Positions 27,114-34,810 of a DNA stretch of 64,000 nt are shown here, piece after piece. Each line of letters starts with the position of its first letter. The first letter of the stretch is position 1. Made by a program: the position numbers and the translations under genes. The DNA lies in NCBI RefSeq assembly GCF_007301515.1, contig NZ_CP041666.1, positions 1,860,001-1,924,000 of the forward strand, given 5' to 3'. Source of the DNA: Radiobacillus deserti. GTDB lineage: Bacteria > Bacillota > Bacilli > Bacillales > Amphibacillaceae. A model generated the notes under the pieces. It was not told the DNA's origin, did not search any database, and saw only the letters and a program-made list of their open reading frames with translations.

Positions 27114-27192
27114 GCCAAACACCTCTCTTTTTATATTTCTAACTATTATATTCGCTACTTAGTCCCTCATTACCTTCTATTTCTTTGCAATT

Positions 27193-27222
27193 GGCATGAG
27201 ACAAGTTACAAAACCATACGAT
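27193..27222 (+). promoter_or_regulatory. Candidate sigma-E promoter of cotJABC
   Basis: GGCATGAG (27193-27200) and CATACGAT (27215-27222) are separated by 14 bp. The -10 part fits the sigma-E consensus well, the -35 part only in its GCAT core. The cotJ operon of B. subtilis is sigma-E dependent. Confidence 0.5.
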
Positions 27223-27262
27223 GAAATGTACGGCAATAATGAGGAAGGAAGGAGGAAATGTG

Positions 27263-27490
27263 TTGTACACCCAGAGAAAATACTGGAAGCCTTATATCAG
27301 TCCATATGACCCATGTTATCCAAAAGAAATAAAAAGTTACGTAACACCACCAAATTTGTATCTTGGATTCCAGCCACCCAATCTTCCACAATATCCGACA
27401 GCAAAAGAAGCCCTTTTTAGAGGAACACTTTGGCCAGCTTTGTTCAGCCCTTACGAAGCGGCAGATAAACGAGGTGATAGTGTTGAGTAA
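27263..27490 (+). CDS. cotJA: Spore coat associated protein CotJA
   Basis: 75-residue protein rich in Pro and Tyr (CYPKEIKSYVTPPNLYLGFQ region), characteristic of CotJA. The first gene of the cotJABC operon, which encodes inner-coat proteins made in the mother cell. The start is taken as TTG at 27263, seven bases after AGGAGG; a GTG at 27260 is an alternative with short spacing. The 3-prime end overlaps cotJB by 8 bp. The N-terminus is the least certain part. Confidence 0.85.
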   Translation: MYTQRKYWKPYISPYDPCYPKEIKSYVTPPNLYLGFQPPNLPQYPTAKEALFRGTLWPALFSPYEAADKRGDSVE

Positions 27491-27746
27491 AAAAATGCCG
27501 CCTGAATATTACGAGCTTCTAGAACAAATTCAAGCAGTCGACTTCGTTTTAGTCGAGTTAACGTTATATTTAGATACGCATCCTGAGGACTATGATGCGA
27601 TTCAACAATTCAATAATTTCGCAAAAGAAAGTAAGCAATTGAAAAAAATTTACGAAAAGCAATATGGACCATTGATGCAATACGGGCGAAGTTATTCAGA
27701 TTATCCATGGAACTGGGACGACGCTCCGTGGCCATGGCAGGTATAA
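27483..27746 (+). CDS. cotJB: Spore coat protein CotJB
   Basis: 87 residues, the same length as in B. subtilis. Contains the family segment VDFVLVELTLYLDTHPEDYDA and ends YPWNWDDAPWPWQV, a Trp- and Pro-rich tail typical of CotJB. Start is TTG at 27483 with GAGGTG six bases upstream, overlapping cotJA by 8 bp. CotJB works with CotJC in the inner coat. Confidence 0.92.
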   Translation: MSKKMPPEYYELLEQIQAVDFVLVELTLYLDTHPEDYDAIQQFNNFAKESKQLKKIYEKQYGPLMQYGRSYSDYPWNWDDAPWPWQV

Positions 27747-27767
27747 AAGGGAAAGGATGAAGATTCT

Positions 27768-28337
27768 TTGTGGTATTATGAGAAAAAATTAGAGTACCCA
27801 GTGAAGGTTTCAGAATGTAACCCAATGCTTGCAAAATTTTTAATTGAGCAATATGGGGGAGCAGATGGCGAATTATCCGCTGCCTTACGTTATCTCAATC
27901 AACGCTATACCATTCCGGATAGAGTTGTTGGTTTACTCAATGATATTGGTACAGAGGAGTTTGCCCATTTAGAAATGATCGCAACGATGATTTACAAGTT
28001 AACAAAGGACGCAACTCCTGAAATGTTGAAAGAAGCAGGACTTGCACCGCATTATGTAAATCATGATAGTGCCCTATTCTACCACAATGCCGCTGGTAAC
28101 CCATGGACTGCAACATACATCCAAGCTAAAGGTGATCCAATCGCAGATTTATATGAAGATATTGCTGCCGAAGAAAAAGCACGTGCGACATATCAGTGGA
28201 TTATCAACATTTCTGATGATCCAGATTTAAATGACGGATTAAAATACCTTCGAGAAAGGGAAATCGTACACTCCCAACGTTTCCGTGAAGCTGTGGAAAT
28301 TCTTAAAGAAGAAAGAGATAAAAAAATCTTTTTCTAG
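27768..28337 (+). CDS. cotJC: Spore coat protein CotJC, manganese catalase family
   Basis: 189 residues, the family length. A ferritin-like four-helix protein related to manganese catalases, with metal-ligand candidates in TEEFAHLEMIA (near residue 66) and AAEEKARATYQW (near 142) and a later REIVHSQRF (near 170). Start is TTG at 27768 after AAAGGATG. Last gene of cotJABC; its downstream region is interrupted 7 bp after the stop by an insertion sequence. Confidence 0.94.
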   Translation: MWYYEKKLEYPVKVSECNPMLAKFLIEQYGGADGELSAALRYLNQRYTIPDRVVGLLNDIGTEEFAHLEMIATMIYKLTKDATPEMLKEAGLAPHYVNHDSALFYHNAAGNPWTATYIQAKGDPIADLYEDIAAEEKARATYQWIINISDDPDLNDGLKYLREREIVHSQRFREAVEILKEERDKKIFF

Positions 28338-28345
28338 AAAAAACG

Positions 28346-28390
28346 GGGCTGTCCCATAAGTCTGTATAGACTAATTGGGACAGCCCTTTT
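28346..28390 (+). terminator. Terminator formed by the left end of the IS
   Basis: GGGCTGTCCCA (28346-28356) pairs perfectly with TGGGACAGCCC (28376-28386), followed by TTTTCTTTT. The stem uses the terminal repeat itself; it would stop transcripts coming from cotJC before they reach the transposase. Confidence 0.8.
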
Positions 28391-28485
28391 CTTTTATTAC
28401 TGTTGGTGCCGGAAAAGTGGCATTGGGAAACGATTCCCTTCCCAAATTGGCAATCAACAATGCAAAAATCTTCTCTTTTACATAC

Positions 28486-28556
28486 AAAAAAATCGCCTCA
28501 TTCGTTATAATGTAAGCGACCAAACCAACAAAAAACGAAAAGTGAGGCGATTTTTT
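28486..28556 (+). promoter_or_regulatory. Transposase promoter and start-site-sequestering inverted repeat
   Basis: AAAAAATCGCCTCA ending at 28500 pairs with TGAGGCGATTTTTT (28543-28556), directly before the transposase ATG; the ribosome binding site GAGG lies in the second arm. A TATAAT box at 28506-28511 lies between the arms. A transcript from it lacks the first arm and leaves the site free; read-through RNA from outside would contain both arms and hide it. Confidence 0.65.
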
Positions 28557-30288
28557 ATGAGTAACTCTTCGGCTACTTTCATTGATTATAACATGGGTCA
28601 GTTGGTTCTACCAATGGACTTCAGTGATTTAATTCCAGAGGACCATGTGGTCCGCGTCATTCATGCCATGGTGGAACAGGTGAATGATGATATCTTCTTT
28701 TCCCAATACCAAGGGGGTGGCCGGAGCTCCTATCATCCCAAAATGATGACAAAAGTTATCTTATACGCCTACACGCAAAAAATCTACTCCTGCCGTGAAA
28801 TCGCCAAAGCCCTTCGGGAACATCTCCCGATGATGTGGCTGGCCGGCCAACAGACACCAGATTTCCGAACCATCAACCGGTTCCGCTCAGAACGTATGAA
28901 GGCAATTATTGAACCTTTATTCACGGAGTTGATTAAGCTTCTAATCGATCAAGAGTACATATCCATGGACAACTACTTCCTTGATGGAACCAAAATCGAG
29001 GCGAATGCCAATAAATACACGTTTGTGTGGAAAAAATCTGTCCAACGTTACGAAGAAAAACTACAGGAAAAATTGGATCAAACATTCGCGGATATTGAAG
29101 ATGCCATTGAGATGGATGAAAAAATACTTCCGGATGAAGGGTCTCCTGCCAAGCGAGTAACTTCGGAGCAACTCGAAAAAGTTGTCGAGCAGGTAGAAAC
29201 CCTAGAACAGGCGGAAAAAGCCGTCGAAGAAGAAAATGATAAGGAAAGAAGAAAGAAAAAAGGAAGTATTCCGTGCTAAACGACGTATCTATAAAACGTT
29301 GAGCCAGGACTACCTACCTCGTTTAAAAAAGTATGAAACCCAGCTGGCCACCTTCGGTGACCGGAACAGTTATTCCAAGACAGACACGGATGCCACCTTT
29401 ATGCGAATGAAAGAAGATCATATGAAGAATGGACAACTGAAACCTGGTTATAATGTGCAGGCAGGAACAGAAAATCAATTCATCCTCGGCTACTCGATCC
29501 ATCAGCGTCCAACGGACACCCGTTGTTTTGAACCACACATTCAAAAACTACAGGCCAGAGAGCTTCCGTTCCCTAATACAATTGTCGCTGATGGAGGGTA
29601 TGGTGGAGAAGTCAATTATAAATACGCAAAGAAGGAAGGGTTTGAAACACTCATTCCCTACAACACGATGCGAAAAGAGCAGTCCCGTTCGTTCAAGAAA
29701 GACCCAAGTCAGGTTATGAACTGGGAGTACAAGGAGGATGGGGATTATTACATTTGTCCGAATGGACGAAAAGTTCTTTTTCAATTCCACTCGCACCGTA
29801 CCGATCGGTACGGCTATACGCGAACATTCAAGGTCTATGAATGCGAAGAGTGTAGTGGATGCCCATTAAAAGAAAAGTGCACGAAAGCAAAAGGAAACCG
29901 GCGCGTTTACTATAACCCGGCATTTGAACAACTGAAGAAGGAAGCAAGGGAAAACCTTTGGTGTGACAAAGGAGCACGTATCTACGCCAGACGAAAAGTG
30001 GAGGTGGAAAGTGTGTTCGGTCATATCAAGGGCAATCGGTCGTTCCGGCGATTTTCTCTTCGTGGGATCGATAAAGTAAGGATAGAGTTTGGACTGGTCG
30101 CGATGGCCCACAACTTCCTGAAACAGGCAGAGTGGAACCGCCTGTTTCATAGCGGAAATAAGCTCACACCGAAAAAGCCACGGAGAAAAATGAATATCTC
30201 CGTGGCTTTTTCATTTCAAAGAGGCCTTTTGAGACAGCCCCATCCCTTTTTTCCATTAATTTGGTTCGTTTTTAGGAGGAATTCGTAA
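28557..30288 (+). pseudogene. IS1182-family transposase, frameshifted
   Basis: DDE transposase. The first part (ATG 28557 to a stop at 29279, 240 residues) carries the N-terminal domain with MTKVILYAY, the RTINRFR segment and the first catalytic Asp in FLDGTKIEANANKY. The second part, readable from 29236 in the frame one base later, carries ADGGYGG with the second Asp, a CxxC-type segment (CEECSGCPLKEKC) and VESVFGHIKGN with the Glu. They overlap around an A6 run at 29256-29261; removal of one A joins them into a protein of about 575 residues. The last codons run past the right end of the IS to a stop at 30288. Probably inactive, although slippage at the A run cannot be excluded. Confidence 0.85.
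30177..30211 (+). terminator. Terminator near the right end of the IS
   Basis: GCCACGGAGA (30177-30186) pairs with TCTCCGTGGC (30197-30206) followed by TTTTTC. It lies inside the nominal end of the transposase frame. Confidence 0.75.
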
Positions 30289-30819
30289 GACTTGTCCTAC
30301 CTTTAACGTTTTATTGGTTAGGCCGTTCGCATCAATAATGAGTTGTTGGTCTTCAGCATTGCCATAAAATTTTTCCGCAATAGAAGCTAATGTATCGCCT
30401 TCTTCTACACTATAGATTTGAAGTCCAACGGAATCGGGATCTTTTTCCTGCACAAGCGTGGATGGTTGTTCTTCTTGTGGTGTGTCTTTCTTTTCTCCAA
30501 CAATCACTTCTTCTAGTTCATTTGTTTCTTCATTTTCTTTGTCACTCGTTTGCAAGAAATCTTCTCCCCATATTCTATAAGTCAAAATTAATACCGTAAT
30601 AATGAGAAATAGCAATACTAAGAAACGAACTAAAGGAAAGCTAATCTTCCATTTTACTTTGGATTTTGTATTTGAGTGTACTTGACTTCTCGGCGGCAGC
30701 TCTAATATATTGACTTCCTTATCTTCTTGACTAGGTAAAGATGGAGGTGGTTCATTTTCTGAACCATTCATACGGCTTCGAAGTTGGTATGCTTGATCTT
30801 TTTGAGTTTTATTATCCAA
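30256..30819 (-). CDS. ypbE: LysM-domain membrane protein YpbE
   Basis: 187 residues. A cytoplasmic N-terminus of about 55 residues, one membrane helix (about 58-82), an acidic linker rich in Glu and Thr, and a C-terminal LysM domain (about 135-183: YSVEEGDTLASIAEKFYGN to KVGQVLRIP). The topology places LysM on the wall side for peptidoglycan binding. Start is TTG at 30819 after GAGGAGGAATTAAC. It follows ypbD by 14 bp, so the recS-ypbD-ypbE group is likely co-transcribed. Its natural terminator is not visible because the IS lies 14 bp downstream. Confidence 0.88.
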   Translation of the reverse strand: MDNKTQKDQAYQLRSRMNGSENEPPPSLPSQEDKEVNILELPPRSQVHSNTKSKVKWKISFPLVRFLVLLFLIITVLILTYRIWGEDFLQTSDKENEETNELEEVIVGEKKDTPQEEQPSTLVQEKDPDSVGLQIYSVEEGDTLASIAEKFYGNAEDQQLIIDANGLTNKTLKVGQVLRIPPKNEPN

Positions 30820-30833
30820 GTTAATTCCTCCTC

Positions 30834-31415
30834 TTATTTACTGGTAAATCGAATCAAAAAGCCTAATAATACATCAATTATAAAATGTGCCACCATTGAA
30901 TACACAAGGCTTTGAGTCACCTCATAAATATATCCTAATAAGAAACTTAACAGGACTACTGATATCAACAGCAAAGGTTTGTTTAAATAACGAACATGAA
31001 TAATCGCAAAAATAACACTTGCTGTGATGAGTCCGAATGTCGTTTGGATAACACCACGGAAAAGTACTTCTTCTGATACACCTACTACGGCACATAAGCT
31101 AACTAATTCCCATGTTGTTCTGTTTGAAAAAATAATCTCATTGATCCCGCCATCGTCTAATTGGTTTGGTACTATCATGAAGAGAATCAAATCTATTAAT
31201 ACGACTGTTATAGCAGGTAAAATAGCAAAGACAACGATATTTATCCAATTCCATGTAAACAGTTCGAACCAAACGGTCATAGAATCGAATAAAAAGAAGC
31301 TTAGACCGAAAGCTAACAAAATAAATATAAACTGTGAAAGTAGGACTTGTCGATAAACTTCCTTCGAGGACATTCCTCTTAATAGTTCTACTTGTTTAGA
31401 CATATATTTAACCAT
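30834..31415 (-). CDS. ypbD: CPBP-family intramembrane protease-like protein YpbD
   Basis: 193 residues with six or so membrane helices. Abi/CPBP motifs are present: EEVLFRGVIQT (Glu-Glu and Arg) near residue 123, a histidine in IIHVRYLN near residue 150, and HFIIDVLLG near residue 182. Members are prenyl-protease or bacteriocin-immunity related; the role here is unknown. The start is taken as ATG at 31415, which shares a base with the recS stop (TAATG) and implies coupling. A TTG 13 codons upstream has no better site. Confidence 0.85.
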   Translation of the reverse strand: MVKYMSKQVELLRGMSSKEVYRQVLLSQFIFILLAFGLSFFLFDSMTVWFELFTWNWINIVVFAILPAITVVLIDLILFMIVPNQLDDGGINEIIFSNRTTWELVSLCAVVGVSEEVLFRGVIQTTFGLITASVIFAIIHVRYLNKPLLLISVVLLSFLLGYIYEVTQSLVYSMVAHFIIDVLLGFLIRFTSK

Positions 31416-32923
31416 TATTGCTGATGTAATATTTTTTGAAGTCTTTTTTGCCAATTCATAGATGGAGTTACCTGTTTTTCATATTCAGGTAACCAGTCAT
31501 CAAATGAAAAATCACAATAATCACAACAATGATAACGCGGCTCTTGAACTTCTTTTTGAAAAGAGGAGAACAAGGATTTTCTTCTGCATCCATTCTCTGA
31601 TACCCAGTCTAACAACTGCGTTAATTTCATTTGTTTATACACTTGACGGGATGTAATGACCTGAATAATCGCTTGTTTGACGGTCTTCCATTTGTTCCGA
31701 TTATACAATATTCGACCATTTTTTAACATAGCATGATTTTCCAATTGATATTGAATAAACCGAAGTTGAATTTCGTTTAACCAGCCCTTCTCCTCAATCT
31801 GTTGAAAGGGTACCTCACACTCTTCCACATCCTTCAAGTCATAAAATAATAGGTCTATATCTTCCTTTTTTGGAAGCTCTCCTTCTAGCAGCACCTTTGG
31901 GAGGTAATCATCATTAGGCGCTGTTAATACAAGACTAACACTTGATTTGCCATCTCTCCCCGCACGTCCCAATTCTTGGATGAATGATTCTAATTGGGTG
32001 GGGAGGTGAAAATGAACAACTAGTCTAATATCTTGTTTGTTAATACCCATACCGAAAGCACTTGTACAGCATATAACATCAAGCTGCTGATTCATGAATT
32101 GCTGTTGGATTAATACACGATCCGTTTGGTCCATCCCTCCGTGATAAAAAGCGACTCTTACACAAGGTAATTGACGCATTAATTCGTGGGCAACTTTTTC
32201 TGCTGTTTTTTTACTAGAAAAATAGATCATGGTTGGAACAGGAAAGCTTTGTAGTAAGTGAACTAAATAATCTTTCTTTTCCTGTTCATCCTCACACGAT
32301 TTTACAACAAATGATATATTTGTCCGGTCCATTGGATAAACATGTTTCACCATATGTTTACTTCTCAGTTGATGCTCAATATCCATTTGTACCTCGGGCG
32401 TAGCTGTAGCACTTAAAGCTAAAATTGGGGGATGATTTAACCGTTCAATTGTTTCGTGTAATTTTAAATAATCCGGTCGAAATTCATGCCCCCATTGGGA
32501 TATACAGTGTGCTTCGTCTACAACGAAAAGGGAAACGGAACAGTTTAACAACTCTTTTAGAAAGCTTTCATTTTTTAGCATTTCTGGAGATACATAAATA
32601 AGTCGATATGCAGAAAGCTGCTGAAGAGCACGCTCTTTCTCTACTCGATTCATAAAACTATTAATTGCGATAACCTCTTTAAAACCAGTTGCTTTTAACT
32701 GTTTGACTTGATCAATCATAAGGGAAATTAATGGAGAGATGACAACAACTGTACCCGTTAACAACCTTGCGGGTAATTGATAGCAAATGGATTTCCCTGA
32801 GCCAGTCGGTAGAATTCCCAGCACATCTTTTCCTGCTAATACATCCTCGATAATTTCTCTTTGTCCTGTACGAAAACTAGCATATCCAAAATATTGCTCA
32901 AGCTTATTTTCCAAATCTAGCAT
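31415..32923 (-). CDS. recS: RecQ-family ATP-dependent DNA helicase (RecS-like)
   Basis: 502 residues, matching the short RecQ paralogue RecS (YpbC) of B. subtilis. Helicase core with Walker A PTGSGKSICYQLP near residue 42, DEAH box VDEAHCISQWGHEF near 140, and motif VI QELGRAGRDGK near 317, then a C-terminal zinc region ending with CCDYCDF; the HRDC domain is absent. ATG at 32923 after AGAGGAGTTTTAGT. It overlaps the 3-prime end of ypbB closely (ypbB stop at 32925). Confidence 0.94.
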   Translation of the reverse strand: MLDLENKLEQYFGYASFRTGQREIIEDVLAGKDVLGILPTGSGKSICYQLPARLLTGTVVVISPLISLMIDQVKQLKATGFKEVIAINSFMNRVEKERALQQLSAYRLIYVSPEMLKNESFLKELLNCSVSLFVVDEAHCISQWGHEFRPDYLKLHETIERLNHPPILALSATATPEVQMDIEHQLRSKHMVKHVYPMDRTNISFVVKSCEDEQEKKDYLVHLLQSFPVPTMIYFSSKKTAEKVAHELMRQLPCVRVAFYHGGMDQTDRVLIQQQFMNQQLDVICCTSAFGMGINKQDIRLVVHFHLPTQLESFIQELGRAGRDGKSSVSLVLTAPNDDYLPKVLLEGELPKKEDIDLLFYDLKDVEECEVPFQQIEEKGWLNEIQLRFIQYQLENHAMLKNGRILYNRNKWKTVKQAIIQVITSRQVYKQMKLTQLLDWVSENGCRRKSLFSSFQKEVQEPRYHCCDYCDFSFDDWLPEYEKQVTPSMNWQKRLQKILHQQ

Positions 32924-32924
32924 A

Positions 32925-33983
32925 CTAAAACTCCTCTGTCTGACTTTCAATAACCGCCATTGCTAATCGTATCTGAAAATAGGAATAACGATTGTCCAAG
33001 ACTTGCTTAATATCTCTTAAACGCCTCGATTCGGTATCGTGAATAGTTTCTTTAATAGTATCCATATCGGATTCATCTATAAACCGACCTAATGACATGT
33101 TTGGTACAGCGTGGATAATTTCAACGACGTGGTCTTCAATGGTGTTCGTTTTCAGCCTTCGGATTCTTGCAATTTCTTCAATTCGTAAGCCTTGATCTAA
33201 ATATGCTTTCGTTCGTTGCGCAGACTGTGTAAGAAATGCTCTGTCTGATACCTCCGGAAGAAAGCTGCGTAATAATGGAAAATCCCCCTCTTGTACTTTC
33301 TTAATCATATGATGGGTGATGATTATTAGAATGACTTGTATGTCAAACACATCTAGCTGATAAAAATCACCTAACTGTTCCAAGGTTTGCCCATAATCCT
33401 TGTATCCACTTAATCTATCAACAAATATAGTTGCCTCCCGTTCCGGCAATTCTTCTAATATCGATTGTAGTTCTTCATAGAGCAAGGAGGCAACTTCTTC
33501 TACGTTTGTCTTATTCTTTATATAAAACCTTTTAACCCACCTGCTAATAGCAGGGGAATCGATAATAGGGATAAACGTATTTTCTCCGTTTAAAACATTA
33601 CTAAACGTTTGTATCCCTAATAAAATCCGCTGAAAAAACGGCTCGGTAATGTCTTCATAGGTTAAACCTTCTGCTTTATCCATTAGGAATCGCAATTGAT
33701 TGTCGACTAAGATTTGCATTCCTTTGGAAGTCAAGAAATAACTAGTATATGTATCATGATTGGATGGACTAATATAATGGTGTTCTACTAACTGGCTAAT
33801 TTTTTGGTCAAACCTTTCCCGAGGGAGTGATTTACATATACCAAAAAATCCGGTCAACTTAAATAAATGCGCATCCTGTAGTGTTTGGGCAGATCGCTTT
33901 CCAGAAAGTATATGGTAAAGACCAGATATACTTCTTTCCTGATTCATTTTGGAAATCCCATCTAATAGTATTGCTGACAACAA
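32925..33983 (-). CDS. ypbB: YpbB, helix-turn-helix protein encoded with RecS
   Basis: 352 residues, soluble and mostly helical. The C-terminal portion (about residues 255-345) has the RecQ-associated helix-turn-helix type domain, IEEIARIRRLKTNTIEDHVVE, that is often fused to or encoded beside RecQ helicases. It probably acts with RecS, by inference from gene pairing. Start is TTG at 33983 after GAGGGGC; a second TTG follows directly. Same length and place as B. subtilis YpbB. Confidence 0.85.
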   Translation of the reverse strand: MLSAILLDGISKMNQERSISGLYHILSGKRSAQTLQDAHLFKLTGFFGICKSLPRERFDQKISQLVEHHYISPSNHDTYTSYFLTSKGMQILVDNQLRFLMDKAEGLTYEDITEPFFQRILLGIQTFSNVLNGENTFIPIIDSPAISRWVKRFYIKNKTNVEEVASLLYEELQSILEELPEREATIFVDRLSGYKDYGQTLEQLGDFYQLDVFDIQVILIIITHHMIKKVQEGDFPLLRSFLPEVSDRAFLTQSAQRTKAYLDQGLRIEEIARIRRLKTNTIEDHVVEIIHAVPNMSLGRFIDESDMDTIKETIHDTESRRLRDIKQVLDNRYSYFQIRLAMAVIESQTEEF

Positions 33984-34121
33984 AATAAACGCCCCTCTTG
34001 TGCTATCAAATCAAATTATTGAAATCCTTCGTTATACCAACTAAACTAGAAGATAAAGGACATATACGTACTCCCTACTATATTATACTGCCATGAGGAA
34101 AAAGAAAATGGAGGGTTGCAA

Positions 34122-34370
34122 ATGGCTAAGTTTGCCATTGTTGATAAAGATACATGCATTGCCTGTGGAGCTTGTGGAGCAACTGCTTCTAGCATATTTC
34201 AATATGATGATGAGGGATTAGCATATGTTGCGGTTGACGAAAATAAAGGAGTCTGCCCCATTCCAGAAGACTGGGAAGAAGATGTAGAAGATGCCTTTCT
34301 AGGTTGTCCTTCTGATTCTATTAAAATGCTCGATAAACCTTTCAATGGTGACCCACTAAAATATGATTAA
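34122..34370 (+). CDS. fer: Ferredoxin, 4Fe-4S type
   Basis: 82-residue acidic electron carrier with a single 4Fe-4S cluster. Cysteines at CIACGACG (residues 11-17) and the remote GCPSD (near 61) are the ligands; a further Cys lies in GVCPIPEDW. ATG at 34122 follows GGAGGGTTGCA. Divergent from ypbB and convergent with the XRE gene. Known as the electron donor for P450 and desaturase-type enzymes in Bacillus. Confidence 0.95.
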   Translation: MAKFAIVDKDTCIACGACGATASSIFQYDDEGLAYVAVDENKGVCPIPEDWEEDVEDAFLGCPSDSIKMLDKPFNGDPLKYD

Positions 34371-34404
34371 TCGGATAAGCAATATGCCTTTATCCGATTT
34401 TTGT
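34369..34404 (+). terminator. Terminator after fer
   Basis: AATCGGATAA (34369-34378) pairs with TTATCCGATT (34390-34399) followed by TTTTTG. It starts inside the fer stop. Confidence 0.88.
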
Positions 34405-34407
34405 GTT

Positions 34408-34680
34408 TTATGGTTGGCTGTTTACACTTTGTAAATAAACGTTAAAATAACCTAACACATCGTTTCCTATTATGCCTCTGATAATCTCACTCTCTCGGAA
34501 CAACAAACAAATTGCAATAACCGTTGTCCAATTTGCAATAATTCGTTCCTTCTCTATTTGGACTAATGTTTTCTTAGAAATACCTAGGACCGTTGCCATA
34601 TCTGACTGCGTATATCCTTGTTCCACTCGTATAAGCTTCATTTTACTTGAAATGATATGCATTAATTCTTCTCGCTCCAT
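34408..34680 (-). CDS. XRE-family transcriptional regulator
   Basis: 90-residue protein with a Cro/CI-type helix-turn-helix at about residues 10-50 (GYTQSDMATVLGISKKTLVQIEKER). The rest is a short hydrophobic tail. No regulated partner is obvious. ATG at 34680 with AAGGTGGTGTG upstream. It is convergent with fer and lies after rsiX in the same orientation, with a perfect 15-bp inverted repeat at 34776-34806 between them that has no T run. Confidence 0.85.
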   Translation of the reverse strand: MEREELMHIISSKMKLIRVEQGYTQSDMATVLGISKKTLVQIEKERIIANWTTVIAICLLFRESEIIRGIIGNDVLGYFNVYLQSVNSQP

Positions 34681-34775
34681 TCTACACACCACCTTAAGGA
34701 CGATTCATCCTTTTAATAGTAACATGTTTTGCCGATCTCACGCTTCTATTTTACCTAGAACCATAGATAGGAACC

Positions 34776-34806
34776 CATGGTCCTTCTGTATTACAGAAGG
34801 ACCATG
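34776..34806 (-). terminator. Perfect inverted repeat after rsiX
   Basis: Arms CATGGTCCTTCTGTA and TACAGAAGGACCATG are perfectly complementary around one base. It begins 4 bp after the rsiX stop. Neither strand has a T tract, so it may be a weak terminator, an RNA-stabilising hairpin or a palindromic protein site. Confidence 0.5.
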
Positions 34807-34810
34807 TTTA

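Larger units (their letters stand above)
28345..30241 (+). mobile_element. IS1182-family insertion sequence
   Basis: About 1.9 kb bounded by imperfect inverted repeats: GGGGCTGTCCCATAAG at the left end and the complement of CTTTTGAGACAGCCCC at the right end. It carries a single transposase reading frame of the IS1182 type, broken by a frameshift. It lies between convergent cotJC and ypbE, leaving 7 and 14 bp of flanking intergenic DNA. No direct target repeat is visible, which occurs in this family. The element has a terminator at each end and a protected translation start, listed separately. Confidence 0.88.

Noticed and set aside
29236..29290. Classical -1 programmed frameshift in the transposase
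   Set aside because: The frames require +1 or loss of one base; the A6 run is in the wrong phase for a -1 slip.
29323..30150. Several minus-strand frames inside the IS
   Set aside because: They are shadows of the transposase; none has a start site or known domain.
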